Origin: Clostridia bacterium
GTDB taxonomy: Bacteria; Bacillota_A; Clostridia; Oscillospirales; Acutalibacteraceae
Direction of reading: 5' to 3'
DNA: 5,253 nt
NCBI GenBank assembly: GCA_017549665.1
Contig: JAFYUD010000202.1
Coordinates: forward strand, 1 to 5,253
The notes below the pieces were generated by a model. That model was not told where the DNA came from and ran no database searches. It saw only the letters and a list, made by a program, of their open reading frames with translations. This document shows, piece by piece, positions 1-5,253 of this stretch. The position numbers and the translations under genes are program-made. Numbering within the stretch: the first letter of the stretch is position 1; each line of letters begins with the position of its first letter.

Positions 1-1955
1 AATACATTAACAGATTTATTCCCGAGGCTATAAATCTCGCTTCACGTGTCAATGATGAAAAGAATAAGAATTTCATCTGGACAACCGGTTCATGGATACT
101 CAAGGAAGCTCTCAAGCACTCTGATGAAAAGGGTAAGAATGCGCTTAAGGAAGCTTTAAAAAAGGGTGATATTGTTCCTCACGCAATGCCTTTTACACTT
201 CATTGTGAAGTGCTTGATTACGATACCTTCGATTACGGTCTTACCGTTGTTGATGAAACAGATAAAATAAGAGGCAGAAAAACTGTTGCGGCAAAGATGA
301 CCGATGTCCCCGGTCACACAAAGGGTATCATCAGGCCCCTTGCAGAGCACGGCATTAAGCTTTTGCACATAGGTGTGAACGGTGCATCAGCACTTCCCGA
401 ATTGCCCGAATGCTTCTTATGGAAGTGTGACGGTTATGAGATAGTTGTTATTTACTCAGGAGCTTACGGAGGCGCATTCAGGAGTGAGCTTGTTGATGAA
501 ATTCTTTACTTCGACCATACTCTTGACAATCACGGAGCACCGTCACCTGAAAAGGTTACCGAAAAACTTGACTCAATCAGACAGCAGTATCCCGGTTATG
601 AGGTTACTGCAGGTACTCTTGATGAATACGCAGAAGTGATTTGGGCGAAACGAGATAAGCTCCCCGTTATTGAATCTGAAATCGGTGACACATGGATTCA
701 CGGCAGTGCAACAGACCCCTACAAATCAGCTTGTTTAAGAGAGCTGATGGCTCTGAAGCGTTCATGGCTTGCAGACGGTACAATGGAAAAAGGCAGTGAT
801 GAATATATCGGATTTTCCGATGCTTTGCTTTGTGTTGCAGAGCACACCTGCGGTATGGATTCAAAGATATATTTTTCAGATTATGAGCATTATCTGAAAA
901 AGGATTTTGTAAAGGCAAGAAAATCTGACAAGGTAAAAATCCGTCATCCTTTCAGAGATTTTCCGCAATGCATTTATCCCATCAAGGGTAGATTTGACGG
1001 CAGCAGGAAACAAGGATATTACAGCGTAATCGAAAAAAGTTGGAAAGAACAAAGGGCATATATCGACATTGCACTTTCAAAGCTGAGTGACAGTCATAAA
1101 GCTGAAGCCGAAAAGGCAATTTCAGCACTCATTCCTGCATTTCCCATAAAAACAGAAAGCAATTGCGATTCACAGAAAGAGCTTGTCTGCGGAAAGTGGA
1201 AATTCAGACTTAATGATAAAGGCGGTGCAGGTTATCTTTCTTATGACGAAGATGTAATCATCCGTAATAACGAAGAGTCAGCTGTTGACTATTTCTCTTT
1301 CACAAATGATGACTATAACTACTGGCTTACTCATTACACAAGAGACCTGAAAGAAACTTCAAAATGGTCAATCGGAGATTTTGCAAGACCTGCATTGAAA
1401 TATACCGACGGAAAATTCCCCGCAGGCAGGTTTGAGTATAGCCTCGAAAGTTTTGCTTATTCAAAGGAAGAAAACAGTATTACCGTCAATCTGAAATGCG
1501 ACAAAAAGCTTTGTGATGAGCTTGGTGCACCAAGACTTATTCAGATTATATACACCCTTGATATGAACGGGCTGAATATTACTCTTTCCTGGTACGGCAA
1601 GGATGCAAACCGTATTACGGAGGCAATTTACTATCATTTATTCCCCAATGGCAATGATGTGAAATACAGAAAAATCGGCACACTTGTTGCCCCTAAAGAT
1701 ATTGTATCAATGGGTGGCAGAAATCTGAATGTGGTTGAGAATGTTGAAATAAACCGAGGCAGTTATAAAATCGAAAATCTGACCGCTCCGATTGTTTCTG
1801 CAGGTAAGGGTAAAATTCTTCAATTTGATAACAAATATGAAGATATAGCCCAAGACGGACTTTCCTATGTGCTTTATAACAATGTCTGGGGTACAAATTT
1901 CCCGCTCTGGTATGAGGATAACGCAAGGTTTGTGTTCAGAATTGAAAAAAATTAA
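1..1955 (+). CDS. DUF5054-like / GH38-like glycosidase-type protein, 5'-truncated by the window edge
   Basis: The reading frame is open from base 3 to the TAA at 1953-1955, giving 650 visible residues; the true start lies outside the window. The internal ATG at 186 is only residue 62 and has no ribosome binding site. The visible segments recall the DUF5054 group, whose N-terminal half is related to GH38 alpha-mannosidases: a WTTGSW stretch (residues 26-31), a TDVPGHT motif (100-106) whose Asp sits where GH38 has its D-x-FGH nucleophile motif, and DTWIHGSATDPYK (229-241), comparable with the GH38 HRG-T motif. The C-terminal half is aromatic-rich and probably a beta-sandwich, ending in WGTNFPLWYEDNARFVFRI. 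The N-terminal His/Asp metal site expected in this fold would be upstream, so catalysis cannot be judged. A cytoplasmic or exported carbohydrate-active role is inferred; substrate unknown. No terminator was seen after it. Family recognised from memory, not by search. Confidence 0.75.
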   Translation, partial: YINRFIPEAINLASRVNDEKNKNFIWTTGSWILKEALKHSDEKGKNALKEALKKGDIVPHAMPFTLHCEVLDYDTFDYGLTVVDETDKIRGRKTVAAKMTDVPGHTKGIIRPLAEHGIKLLHIGVNGASALPELPECFLWKCDGYEIVVIYSGAYGGAFRSELVDEILYFDHTLDNHGAPSPEKVTEKLDSIRQQYPGYEVTAGTLDEYAEVIWAKRDKLPVIESEIGDTWIHGSATDPYKSACLRELMALKRSWLADGTMEKGSDEYIGFSDALLCVAEHTCGMDSKIYFSDYEHYLKKDFVKARKSDKVKIRHPFRDFPQCIYPIKGRFDGSRKQGYYSVIEKSWKEQRAYIDIALSKLSDSHKAEAEKAISALIPAFPIKTESNCDSQKELVCGKWKFRLNDKGGAGYLSYDEDVIIRNNEESAVDYFSFTNDDYNYWLTHYTRDLKETSKWSIGDFARPALKYTDGKFPAGRFEYSLESFAYSKEENSITVNLKCDKKLCDELGAPRLIQIIYTLDMNGLNITLSWYGKDANRITEAIYYHLFPNGNDVKYRKIGTLVAPKDIVSMGGRNLNVVENVEINRGSYKIENLTAPIVSAGKGKILQFDNKYEDIAQDGLSYVLYNNVWGTNFPLWYEDNARFVFRIEKN

Positions 1956-1967
1956 AATCAGCATGAC

Positions 1968-1996
1968 TTGTTTTTGAACTTTATGTATGATAAAAT
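1968..1996 (+). promoter_or_regulatory. Probable sigma-A promoter for the ECF S-component gene
   Basis: TTGTTT (1968-1973) and TAAAAT (1991-1996) are separated by 17 bases, and TG at 1988-1989 makes an extended -10 (TGnTAAAAT). Transcription would start near 2003, leaving a leader of about 60 bases. An overlapping alternative is ATGACT (1963-1968), 17 bases, TATGAT (1986-1991). The gap between the flanking genes is 108 bp, which fits an independent transcription unit. Confidence 0.55.
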
Positions 1997-2008
1997 TATT
2001 CATACTTA

Positions 2009-2047
2009 AATCTGCAGTGGGAGTTATTCCGTTTTGGTTTGCAGATT
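2009..2047 (+). promoter_or_regulatory. Leader inverted repeat ahead of the ECF S-component gene
   Basis: AATCTGCA (2009-2016) is repeated as a perfect reverse complement, TGCAGATT (2040-2047), around a 23-base loop. The loop can form a small inner helix, GGGA (2019-2022) with TTCC (2027-2030). The 3' arm ends about five bases before the AAGGAGAG ribosome binding site at 2051-2058. It therefore lies in the 5' UTR and could regulate translation, or be an operator on DNA. It has no U-tract, so it is not an intrinsic terminator. I do not recognise it as a known riboswitch class. Confidence 0.35.
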
Positions 2048-2063
2048 GTAAAGGAGAGTATGT

Positions 2064-2603
2064 ATGAAAAACCGCAAGCCCATTCTTAAATTAGTTTTTG
2101 CCGCAATGTTTCTGGCACTCAGTTATGTCCTGCCTTTTCTGACAGGTCAGATTCCCGAAATCGGCTCAATGCTTTGCCCTATGCATATTCCCGTGCTTCT
2201 GTGCGGATTTATCTGTGGTTGGCCCTGGGGACTTGTTGCAGGTCTTATCGCTCCCCTTCTTCGATCACTCACTCTCGGTATGCCTCCCCTTTTCCCTACA
2301 GCCATTTGTATGGCTTTTGAGCTTGCAGCATACGGTGCGGTAGCAGGTGTAATGCATAAAATTCTTCCGAAGAAAAAAATATCAATCTACGGCTCATTGC
2401 TTATCGCAATGATAATCGGCAGAATCGTCTGGGGCTGTGCGATGTATATCTTCATGGGCATAAACGGCGATGCATTCACTTTTTCAGCTTTCATCGCAGG
2501 AGCTTTTACAAATGCAATTCCCGGCATAATAGTACAGCTTGTTCTGATTCCCGTGCTTGTTATGGTGCTTGAGAATCCGAAAATCATAAAACCGACAGAA
2601 TAA
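2064..2603 (+). CDS. ECF transporter S component (vitamin/micronutrient uptake), substrate unknown
   Basis: A 179-residue, strongly hydrophobic protein with about six predicted membrane helices (roughly residues 8-27, 40-54, 56-72, 76-99, 107-131 and 139-170) and a short charged C-terminal tail. This size and topology match S components of energy-coupling factor transporters, the membrane subunits that bind a vitamin or precursor and dock on a shared EcfT-EcfA-EcfA' module. Helix 1 carries A14-x-x-x-A18, the small-residue motif known to contact EcfT. Between helices 1 and 2 and around residues 39-42 and 64-76 lie conserved-looking loops (PMHIP, PLLRSLTLGMPP) that probably line the binding site. 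The start at 2064 has GGAG at 2053-2056, seven bases upstream. No ECF T or A genes lie nearby, so it is presumably a solitary group II component. The substrate cannot be named: neither neighbour is a vitamin gene and the leader is not a recognised riboswitch. Confidence 0.85.
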   Translation: MKNRKPILKLVFAAMFLALSYVLPFLTGQIPEIGSMLCPMHIPVLLCGFICGWPWGLVAGLIAPLLRSLTLGMPPLFPTAICMAFELAAYGAVAGVMHKILPKKKISIYGSLLIAMIIGRIVWGCAMYIFMGINGDAFTFSAFIAGAFTNAIPGIIVQLVLIPVLVMVLENPKIIKPTE

Positions 2604-2614
2604 TCAAAAGCTTC

Positions 2615-2656
2615 ATCAGTCTTTACATTAACTTGTAAAGGCTGATTTATTTTTTC
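2615..2656 (+). terminator. Intrinsic terminator after the ECF S-component gene
   Basis: ATCAGTCTTTACA (2615-2627) pairs with TGTAAAGGCTGAT (2634-2646) over 13 bp, with one G-T wobble and a six-base loop, and is followed by TTATTTTTTC (2647-2656). It begins 12 bases after the stop codon and ends just before the next promoter, separating the S-component transcript from the downstream operon. Confidence 0.9.
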
Positions 2657-2665
2657 TTGTTTTTG

Positions 2666-2694
2666 TTGAAAAGTGCAGAATTGTTTGATATAAT
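2666..2694 (+). promoter_or_regulatory. Strong sigma-A promoter of the ATPase/dehydratase-like operon
   Basis: TTGAAA (2666-2671), a 17-base spacer and a perfect TATAAT (2689-2694), preceded by TG at 2686-2687 as an extended -10. Transcription should start near 2701, leaving a leader of about 33 bases. The near-consensus elements suggest high intrinsic strength, which fits an operon controlled mainly by repression. Confidence 0.85.
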
Positions 2695-2701
2695 CTAAAT
2701 A

Positions 2702-2718
2702 TGTACAAATTGTGTACA
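2702..2718 (+). promoter_or_regulatory. Possible operator: 17-bp near-palindrome at the transcription start
   Basis: TGTACA occurs at 2702-2707 and again at 2713-2718, separated by five bases (AATTG). The whole 17-bp block is symmetric except for one mismatched pair besides the centre base. It lies immediately downstream of the -10 element, over the expected start point, where a bound dimeric repressor would block initiation. No regulator gene is in the window, so the binding protein is unknown. The symmetry could also be chance in an AT-rich leader. Confidence 0.4.
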
Positions 2719-2720
2719 AA

Positions 2721-2727
2721 AAGGAGA
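2721..2727 (+). promoter_or_regulatory. Ribosome binding site fixing the start of the CooC-like gene
   Basis: AAGGAGA here places GGAG seven bases ahead of the ATG at 2734. The in-frame ATG at 2728 is too close to it, and the ATG at 2701 coincides with the predicted transcription start, so 2734 is the chosen start. Confidence 0.8.
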
Positions 2728-2733
2728 ATGCAT

Positions 2734-3498
2734 ATGAAAAACAATGCAACAATTATCGCTCTTTCAGGCAAGGGCGGAGTAGGAAAAACCTCAATTTCTG
2801 CGGCAATCGTCAAAATTCTTGCAGAAGCTTATCCCGATAAAAAAATCCTTGCTATTGATGCAGACCCTGCGGTAGGTTTATCAACAGCATTAGGTATAGA
2901 TGTAAAGACAACCATTGATGACATAAGAAAAGAAATCGTTGAAACGGTTGAAGACGGCAACACAAAGGCTGCCATTGAGCTTCTGGGCGATGCAAGATAC
3001 AAGATTTTTGACGCTCTCGTTGAAACAGACGGCTTTGCATTCATTGCCGTGGGCAGACCCGAAAGTGCAGGCTGTTACTGCAAAATCAACACTTATCTCA
3101 AAGAAGTTATCAGCATCCTTTCAGCCGATTTCGATTTTGTTGTAATTGACGGCGAAGCAGGTGTTGAGCAGATTAACAGACGTGTTATGGAAAAGGTAAC
3201 ACATCTGTTCCTTGTTACTGATGCCAGCAAAAAAGGCACTCAGGTTATACAGACTATCAAGAGTGTTGCAGATGACCTTGTAATGTACAAAAAGCTCGGT
3301 GCCATTGTCAACCGTATACCCGATGAAAGTGTTATCAGACATATCAATACAGGTGACATTCCCGTTTTATCATATATTTCCACAGACTCAAACCTTGCAA
3401 TTTTTGATATTGAAGGCAAAGATATCACAAAGCTTCCCGACGACTCAAATGTTGTTGCAGGCGCAAGAAAAGCTCTGAAAGAACTGGATATTTTATAA
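2734..3498 (+). CDS. CooC/MinD-type P-loop ATPase with CxC motif
   Basis: A 254-residue soluble SIMIBI-class ATPase. Residues 12-20, GKGGVGKTS, form a deviant Walker A with the signature Lys13 and Lys18. DADPAVGL (42-49) is the switch I region, VVIDGEAG (136-143) the Walker B/switch II region, and IVNR (191-194) a likely nucleotide-base-binding segment. Its only two cysteines are C114 and C116 in GCYCK, the CxC motif that in CooC (nickel insertion into CO dehydrogenase) binds metal across the dimer interface; the DGEAG segment also resembles CooC/AcsF proteins. It lacks the two separately placed cluster cysteines of NifH. The product probably dimerises on ATP and either delivers metal or an Fe-S unit, or transfers electrons, to a partner. 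Here the partner is most likely the dehydratase-like enzyme encoded 10 bp downstream, not a CO dehydrogenase, for which there is no gene in view. A generic ParA/MinD partitioning role is unlikely given the CxC. Family confident, partner inferred. Confidence 0.85.
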   Translation: MKNNATIIALSGKGGVGKTSISAAIVKILAEAYPDKKILAIDADPAVGLSTALGIDVKTTIDDIRKEIVETVEDGNTKAAIELLGDARYKIFDALVETDGFAFIAVGRPESAGCYCKINTYLKEVISILSADFDFVVIDGEAGVEQINRRVMEKVTHLFLVTDASKKGTQVIQTIKSVADDLVMYKKLGAIVNRIPDESVIRHINTGDIPVLSYISTDSNLAIFDIEGKDITKLPDDSNVVAGARKALKELDIL

Positions 3499-3508
3499 GG
3501 AGAAGGCT

Positions 3509-4714
3509 ATGAAAGATTTAAAACATCTTTATGAATTTGAAAAGCTTTTGCAGGAAGCAAACAATGAGCTTGTACAGAAGGCAAAGGCAGACGGCGGTAT
3601 TGCTCTGGGCTACACCTGTTACCACATTCCCGAAGTGCTTCTGAATCTGGGCAACTGTTTTTCGGTAAGACTTCGAGCACCCCGTACAGGCTCAATGGAT
3701 ATTGCAACCTACTATATGAGCAACTTCCTTTGCGGTTATTCAAAGGCTATACTCGAAAGAGCTATTGAAGGCGGCTTCAATTTCCTTAATGCTCTGCTTG
3801 CATCAGAAACCTGCTCCGAAATGAACAGAACCGCAGAACATTTTGAACTGCTTGAATTAGTGGAAAACGATAAATTCTTCGTAACATTCCTTGATATGCC
3901 TTTCAAAATCGAAGAGCATACTCTCAGACACTATGTAAAGCAGACCAGGGTAAAAATTCTTGACAGGCTCAAGGAGGTTTACGGTGTTGATATATCCGAC
4001 GAAGCTCTTAAAAAGTCGGTTGAAGAGCACAATGAGGTCTGCCGTCTTATGACTGAAATCGGAGAATACCGAAAAGAAGAAAATCCCCGTATCACGGGTT
4101 ATGAGTACCATATACTCAATCTTATTACATACTGTTGTCCCAAGGCTCTTATTCTTCCGGCACTGCGTGAAACTGCCCAAGAGCTTAAAACAAGAGAGCC
4201 TGATGCAAAGAAAAATTACAGAGCAAAGATTGTTGTTGTAGGCTCTGAAATGGATGACCCCGACTTCACTTCTCTTATCGAGGACAGCGGCGCTCTTGTT
4301 GTTGCTGACAGATTCTGCTTCGGTGCACTTCCCGGCAGACAGGAAATTATCCTTAAAGACGGCGAAGATGTGCTTTCACAGATTTGTCTGCACTATCTTA
4401 AAACAAGTCAGTGTCCCCGTTTTATGAGCCACGAAAAGGTTCAGGAAAGACGTGACTACGTCAGAAAGCTTGTTGAAGATTATAATGCTGACGGTGTTAT
4501 GTATGAGCAGCTTAAATTCTGCGAATACTGGGGATACGAAAGAGCATTGGCATCTTATGTTATGACAAACGATTACGGTGTACCCACCGCTGCAGTTGAC
4601 AGACAGTATACCGCATCTGCATCAGGTCAGCTTCGTACACGTGTTCAGGCTTTTGTTGAAAGCCTTGAAATAAAGAAAATACAGAAAGAAAAGGAGGGTA
4701 AGAAGAATGGATAA
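3509..4714 (+). CDS. 2-hydroxyacyl-CoA dehydratase / benzoyl-CoA reductase family subunit (HgdB-like)
   Basis: 401 residues, close to the usual length of HgdB/BcrB-type subunits. Three cysteines lie at the expected cluster-ligand places: C37 in GYTCYHIPE, matching the family's C-x-x-x-P-E start; C102 in SETCSEMNR; and C338 in QLKFCEYWGYER. The C-terminal SASGQLRTRVQAF (370-382) is also typical of the family, and IVVVGSEMDDPDF (241-253) starts the second Rossmann-like lobe. Characterised members carry a [4Fe-4S] or double-cubane cluster and perform low-potential radical dehydration or ring reduction of acyl-CoAs after ATP-driven activation. The protein holds 11 cysteines in all. GGAG at 3499-3502, abutting the previous stop codon, sits six bases before the ATG, so it is probably coupled to the ATPase gene. 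The substrate is not evident, and a CoA ester is not certain because some relatives act on small molecules. Family call firm; reaction unknown. Confidence 0.85.
   Translation: MKDLKHLYEFEKLLQEANNELVQKAKADGGIALGYTCYHIPEVLLNLGNCFSVRLRAPRTGSMDIATYYMSNFLCGYSKAILERAIEGGFNFLNALLASETCSEMNRTAEHFELLELVENDKFFVTFLDMPFKIEEHTLRHYVKQTRVKILDRLKEVYGVDISDEALKKSVEEHNEVCRLMTEIGEYRKEENPRITGYEYHILNLITYCCPKALILPALRETAQELKTREPDAKKNYRAKIVVVGSEMDDPDFTSLIEDSGALVVADRFCFGALPGRQEIILKDGEDVLSQICLHYLKTSQCPRFMSHEKVQERRDYVRKLVEDYNADGVMYEQLKFCEYWGYERALASYVMTNDYGVPTAAVDRQYTASASGQLRTRVQAFVESLEIKKIQKEKEGKKNG
4693..4697 (+). promoter_or_regulatory. Ribosome binding site for the second dehydratase-like subunit
   Basis: GGAGG lies inside the last codons of the preceding gene, nine bases before the ATG at 4707. 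It supports an 8-bp gene overlap (ATGGATAA, 4707-4714) and translational coupling of the two subunits. Confidence 0.75.
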
Positions 4715-5253
4715 TTACGGAAAGCTCTATAAAGAGCATACTGCCATACTCAAGCACAGAGAATGGCGTGGCTTCAAAGACACGATGTATGACTATTACC
4801 GCTGGCTTATCACATGGAAAGACATGATCAAGATGGTGCTTAAAGCTCCCGTATCAACGGTAAAAGGTATCTGGAGATATCGCTGGATGGCATCATATCT
4901 TTCAACGCCGTCATTCATTGACCGTCACGTTGCAGGTCTGAGAGGACCGCATCTGCGCATAGCTCATCTGCACTACAACATGATTGTCAAGCACACAACA
5001 AAGCTTATCAACATCACCTTCCGTGCTGATGAAAAGATAAATCCGAACAATAAGCTTTCAAAGAAAATCGTGCTTATGGATGAGATTGTTCCCAACGAGG
5101 TTTTCACAGGATTCCCCAATCTTATCCCCATTCCCCTTCAGACGCTTCCCATTTTCCTTTCTTCCATGGTTGACCAGCAGATAACACCTCCCTACCTTGA
5201 GGTTACAGAAAGCTTCGGTGTGCCTGCTGACGTCTGTCCCTTGCCCTCTGCTG
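4707..5253 (+). CDS. Second, diverged 2-hydroxyacyl-CoA dehydratase-family subunit, cut off at the window edge
   Basis: The frame from ATG 4707 stays open to the right edge, giving 182 residues; the C-terminus is outside the window. Residues 121-182 resemble the N-terminal lobe of the preceding subunit: IVLMDEIVPNEVF (121-133) lines up with its IALGYTCYHIPEVL, and ESFGVPADVCPLPSA (168-182) resembles the family's second cysteine motif, as in A-x-x-GxP-x-x-C. The first cluster cysteine seems replaced (D125 or its neighbours), and C177 is the only cysteine seen. Residues 1-120 form an N-terminal extension absent from the upstream partner apart from about 30 residues; it is rich in Trp, Tyr, Lys and Arg (for example W20, W33, W37, W56, W60) and has no signal peptide or clear membrane helix. 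The 8-bp overlap with the upstream gene argues for a 1:1 heteromeric complex. It could be an electron-handling or structural subunit instead of a catalytic one. Family membership is moderately sure. Confidence 0.7.
   Translation, partial: MDNYGKLYKEHTAILKHREWRGFKDTMYDYYRWLITWKDMIKMVLKAPVSTVKGIWRYRWMASYLSTPSFIDRHVAGLRGPHLRIAHLHYNMIVKHTTKLINITFRADEKINPNNKLSKKIVLMDEIVPNEVFTGFPNLIPIPLQTLPIFLSSMVDQQITPPYLEVTESFGVPADVCPLPSA

Noticed and set aside
186..368. ATG at 186 as the start of the first gene
   Set aside because: The same frame is open and protein-like back to base 3 (including WTTGSW), and no ribosome binding site precedes 186; the gene starts outside the window.
1930..1985. Intrinsic terminator after the first gene
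   Set aside because: There are A- and T-runs and a weak GTTCA/TGAAC pairing, but no GC-containing stem directly followed by a T-tract.
1707..2003. Minus-strand open frame of 98 codons covering the end of the first gene and the gap
   Set aside because: No ribosome binding site or recognisable protein; it runs antisense to a conserved gene end.
2003..2063. preQ1, TPP or THF riboswitch in the S-component leader
   Set aside because: The leader is too short for TPP or THF aptamers and lacks the C-rich loop and A-rich ACUAA-type tail of preQ1-I.
2701..2733. Longer N-terminus for the CooC-like protein starting at ATG 2701 or 2728
   Set aside because: 2701 coincides with the predicted transcription start and lacks a ribosome binding site; 2728 is only one base from the AAGGAGA. 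The P-loop position is normal when starting at 2734.
2387..2752. Minus-strand open frame of 121 codons across the S-component gene end, terminator and promoter
   Set aside because: It overlaps a clear membrane-protein gene, a terminator and a promoter on the + strand, has no ribosome binding site, and its translation resembles nothing recognised.
2734..3498. Nitrogenase iron protein (NifH-like) for the P-loop ATPase
   Set aside because: The two cysteines are adjacent as CxC, not the two separately placed cluster ligands of NifH, and the protein lacks other NifH hallmarks.
3857..4180. Minus-strand open frame of 107 codons
   Set aside because: It lies wholly inside the well-supported dehydratase-family gene and is a shadow of its codon bias.

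Overview
The window reads like the chromosome of an anaerobic, low-to-moderate GC Firmicute, most likely a gut or rumen Clostridia member (Oscillospiraceae/Lachnospiraceae-like). The grounds are strong AGGAGA-type ribosome binding sites, sigma-A promoters with extended -10 elements, an orphan ECF S component, a DUF5054-type glycosidase-like protein, and an oxygen-sensitive 2-hydroxyacyl-CoA dehydratase-type Fe-S enzyme. This assignment is by style only; there is no marker gene. All genes are on the + strand, and codon use looks uniform, with no mobile elements, tRNAs, rRNAs or CRISPR repeats.

Layout. (1) Positions 1-1955: the 3' part of a large protein (650 codons visible, start outside the window) resembling the DUF5054 / GH38-like group. 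(2) 1956-2063: a short intergenic gap with a good extended -10 promoter and an 8-bp perfect inverted repeat just ahead of the next ribosome binding site. (3) 2064-2603: a small six-helix membrane protein, the S (substrate-binding) component of an ECF vitamin transporter, closed by a strong intrinsic terminator at 2615-2656. (4) 2666-2718: a near-consensus promoter (TTGAAA-17-TATAAT with TGn) followed at the expected transcription start by a 17-bp near-palindrome, TGTACA-N5-TGTACA, a possible operator. (5) 2734 to the window end: a tight operon of a CooC/MinD-type P-loop ATPase (254 aa), a 401-aa 2-hydroxyacyl-CoA dehydratase/benzoyl-CoA reductase-family subunit, and a second, diverged subunit of the same superfamily that runs off the right edge. 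Gaps are 10 bp and then an 8-bp overlap, so the three are almost certainly co-transcribed and probably translationally coupled.

The most interesting part is this last operon. Characterised 2-hydroxyacyl-CoA dehydratases and benzoyl-CoA reductases are driven by an ASKHA-fold ATPase activator. Here the gene directly ahead of the dehydratase-like subunits instead encodes a CooC-type deviant-Walker ATPase whose only two cysteines form a CxC motif, as in nickel/Fe-S maturation ATPases. The first dehydratase-like subunit keeps three cysteines at the places expected for an Fe-S cluster. The second carries an N-terminal extension of about 90 residues and seems to lack the first cluster cysteine. Together they look like an uncharacterised two-subunit Fe-S redox enzyme with a dedicated ATPase. 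Its substrate cannot be told from the sequence, and an ASKHA activator could still lie beyond the right edge.
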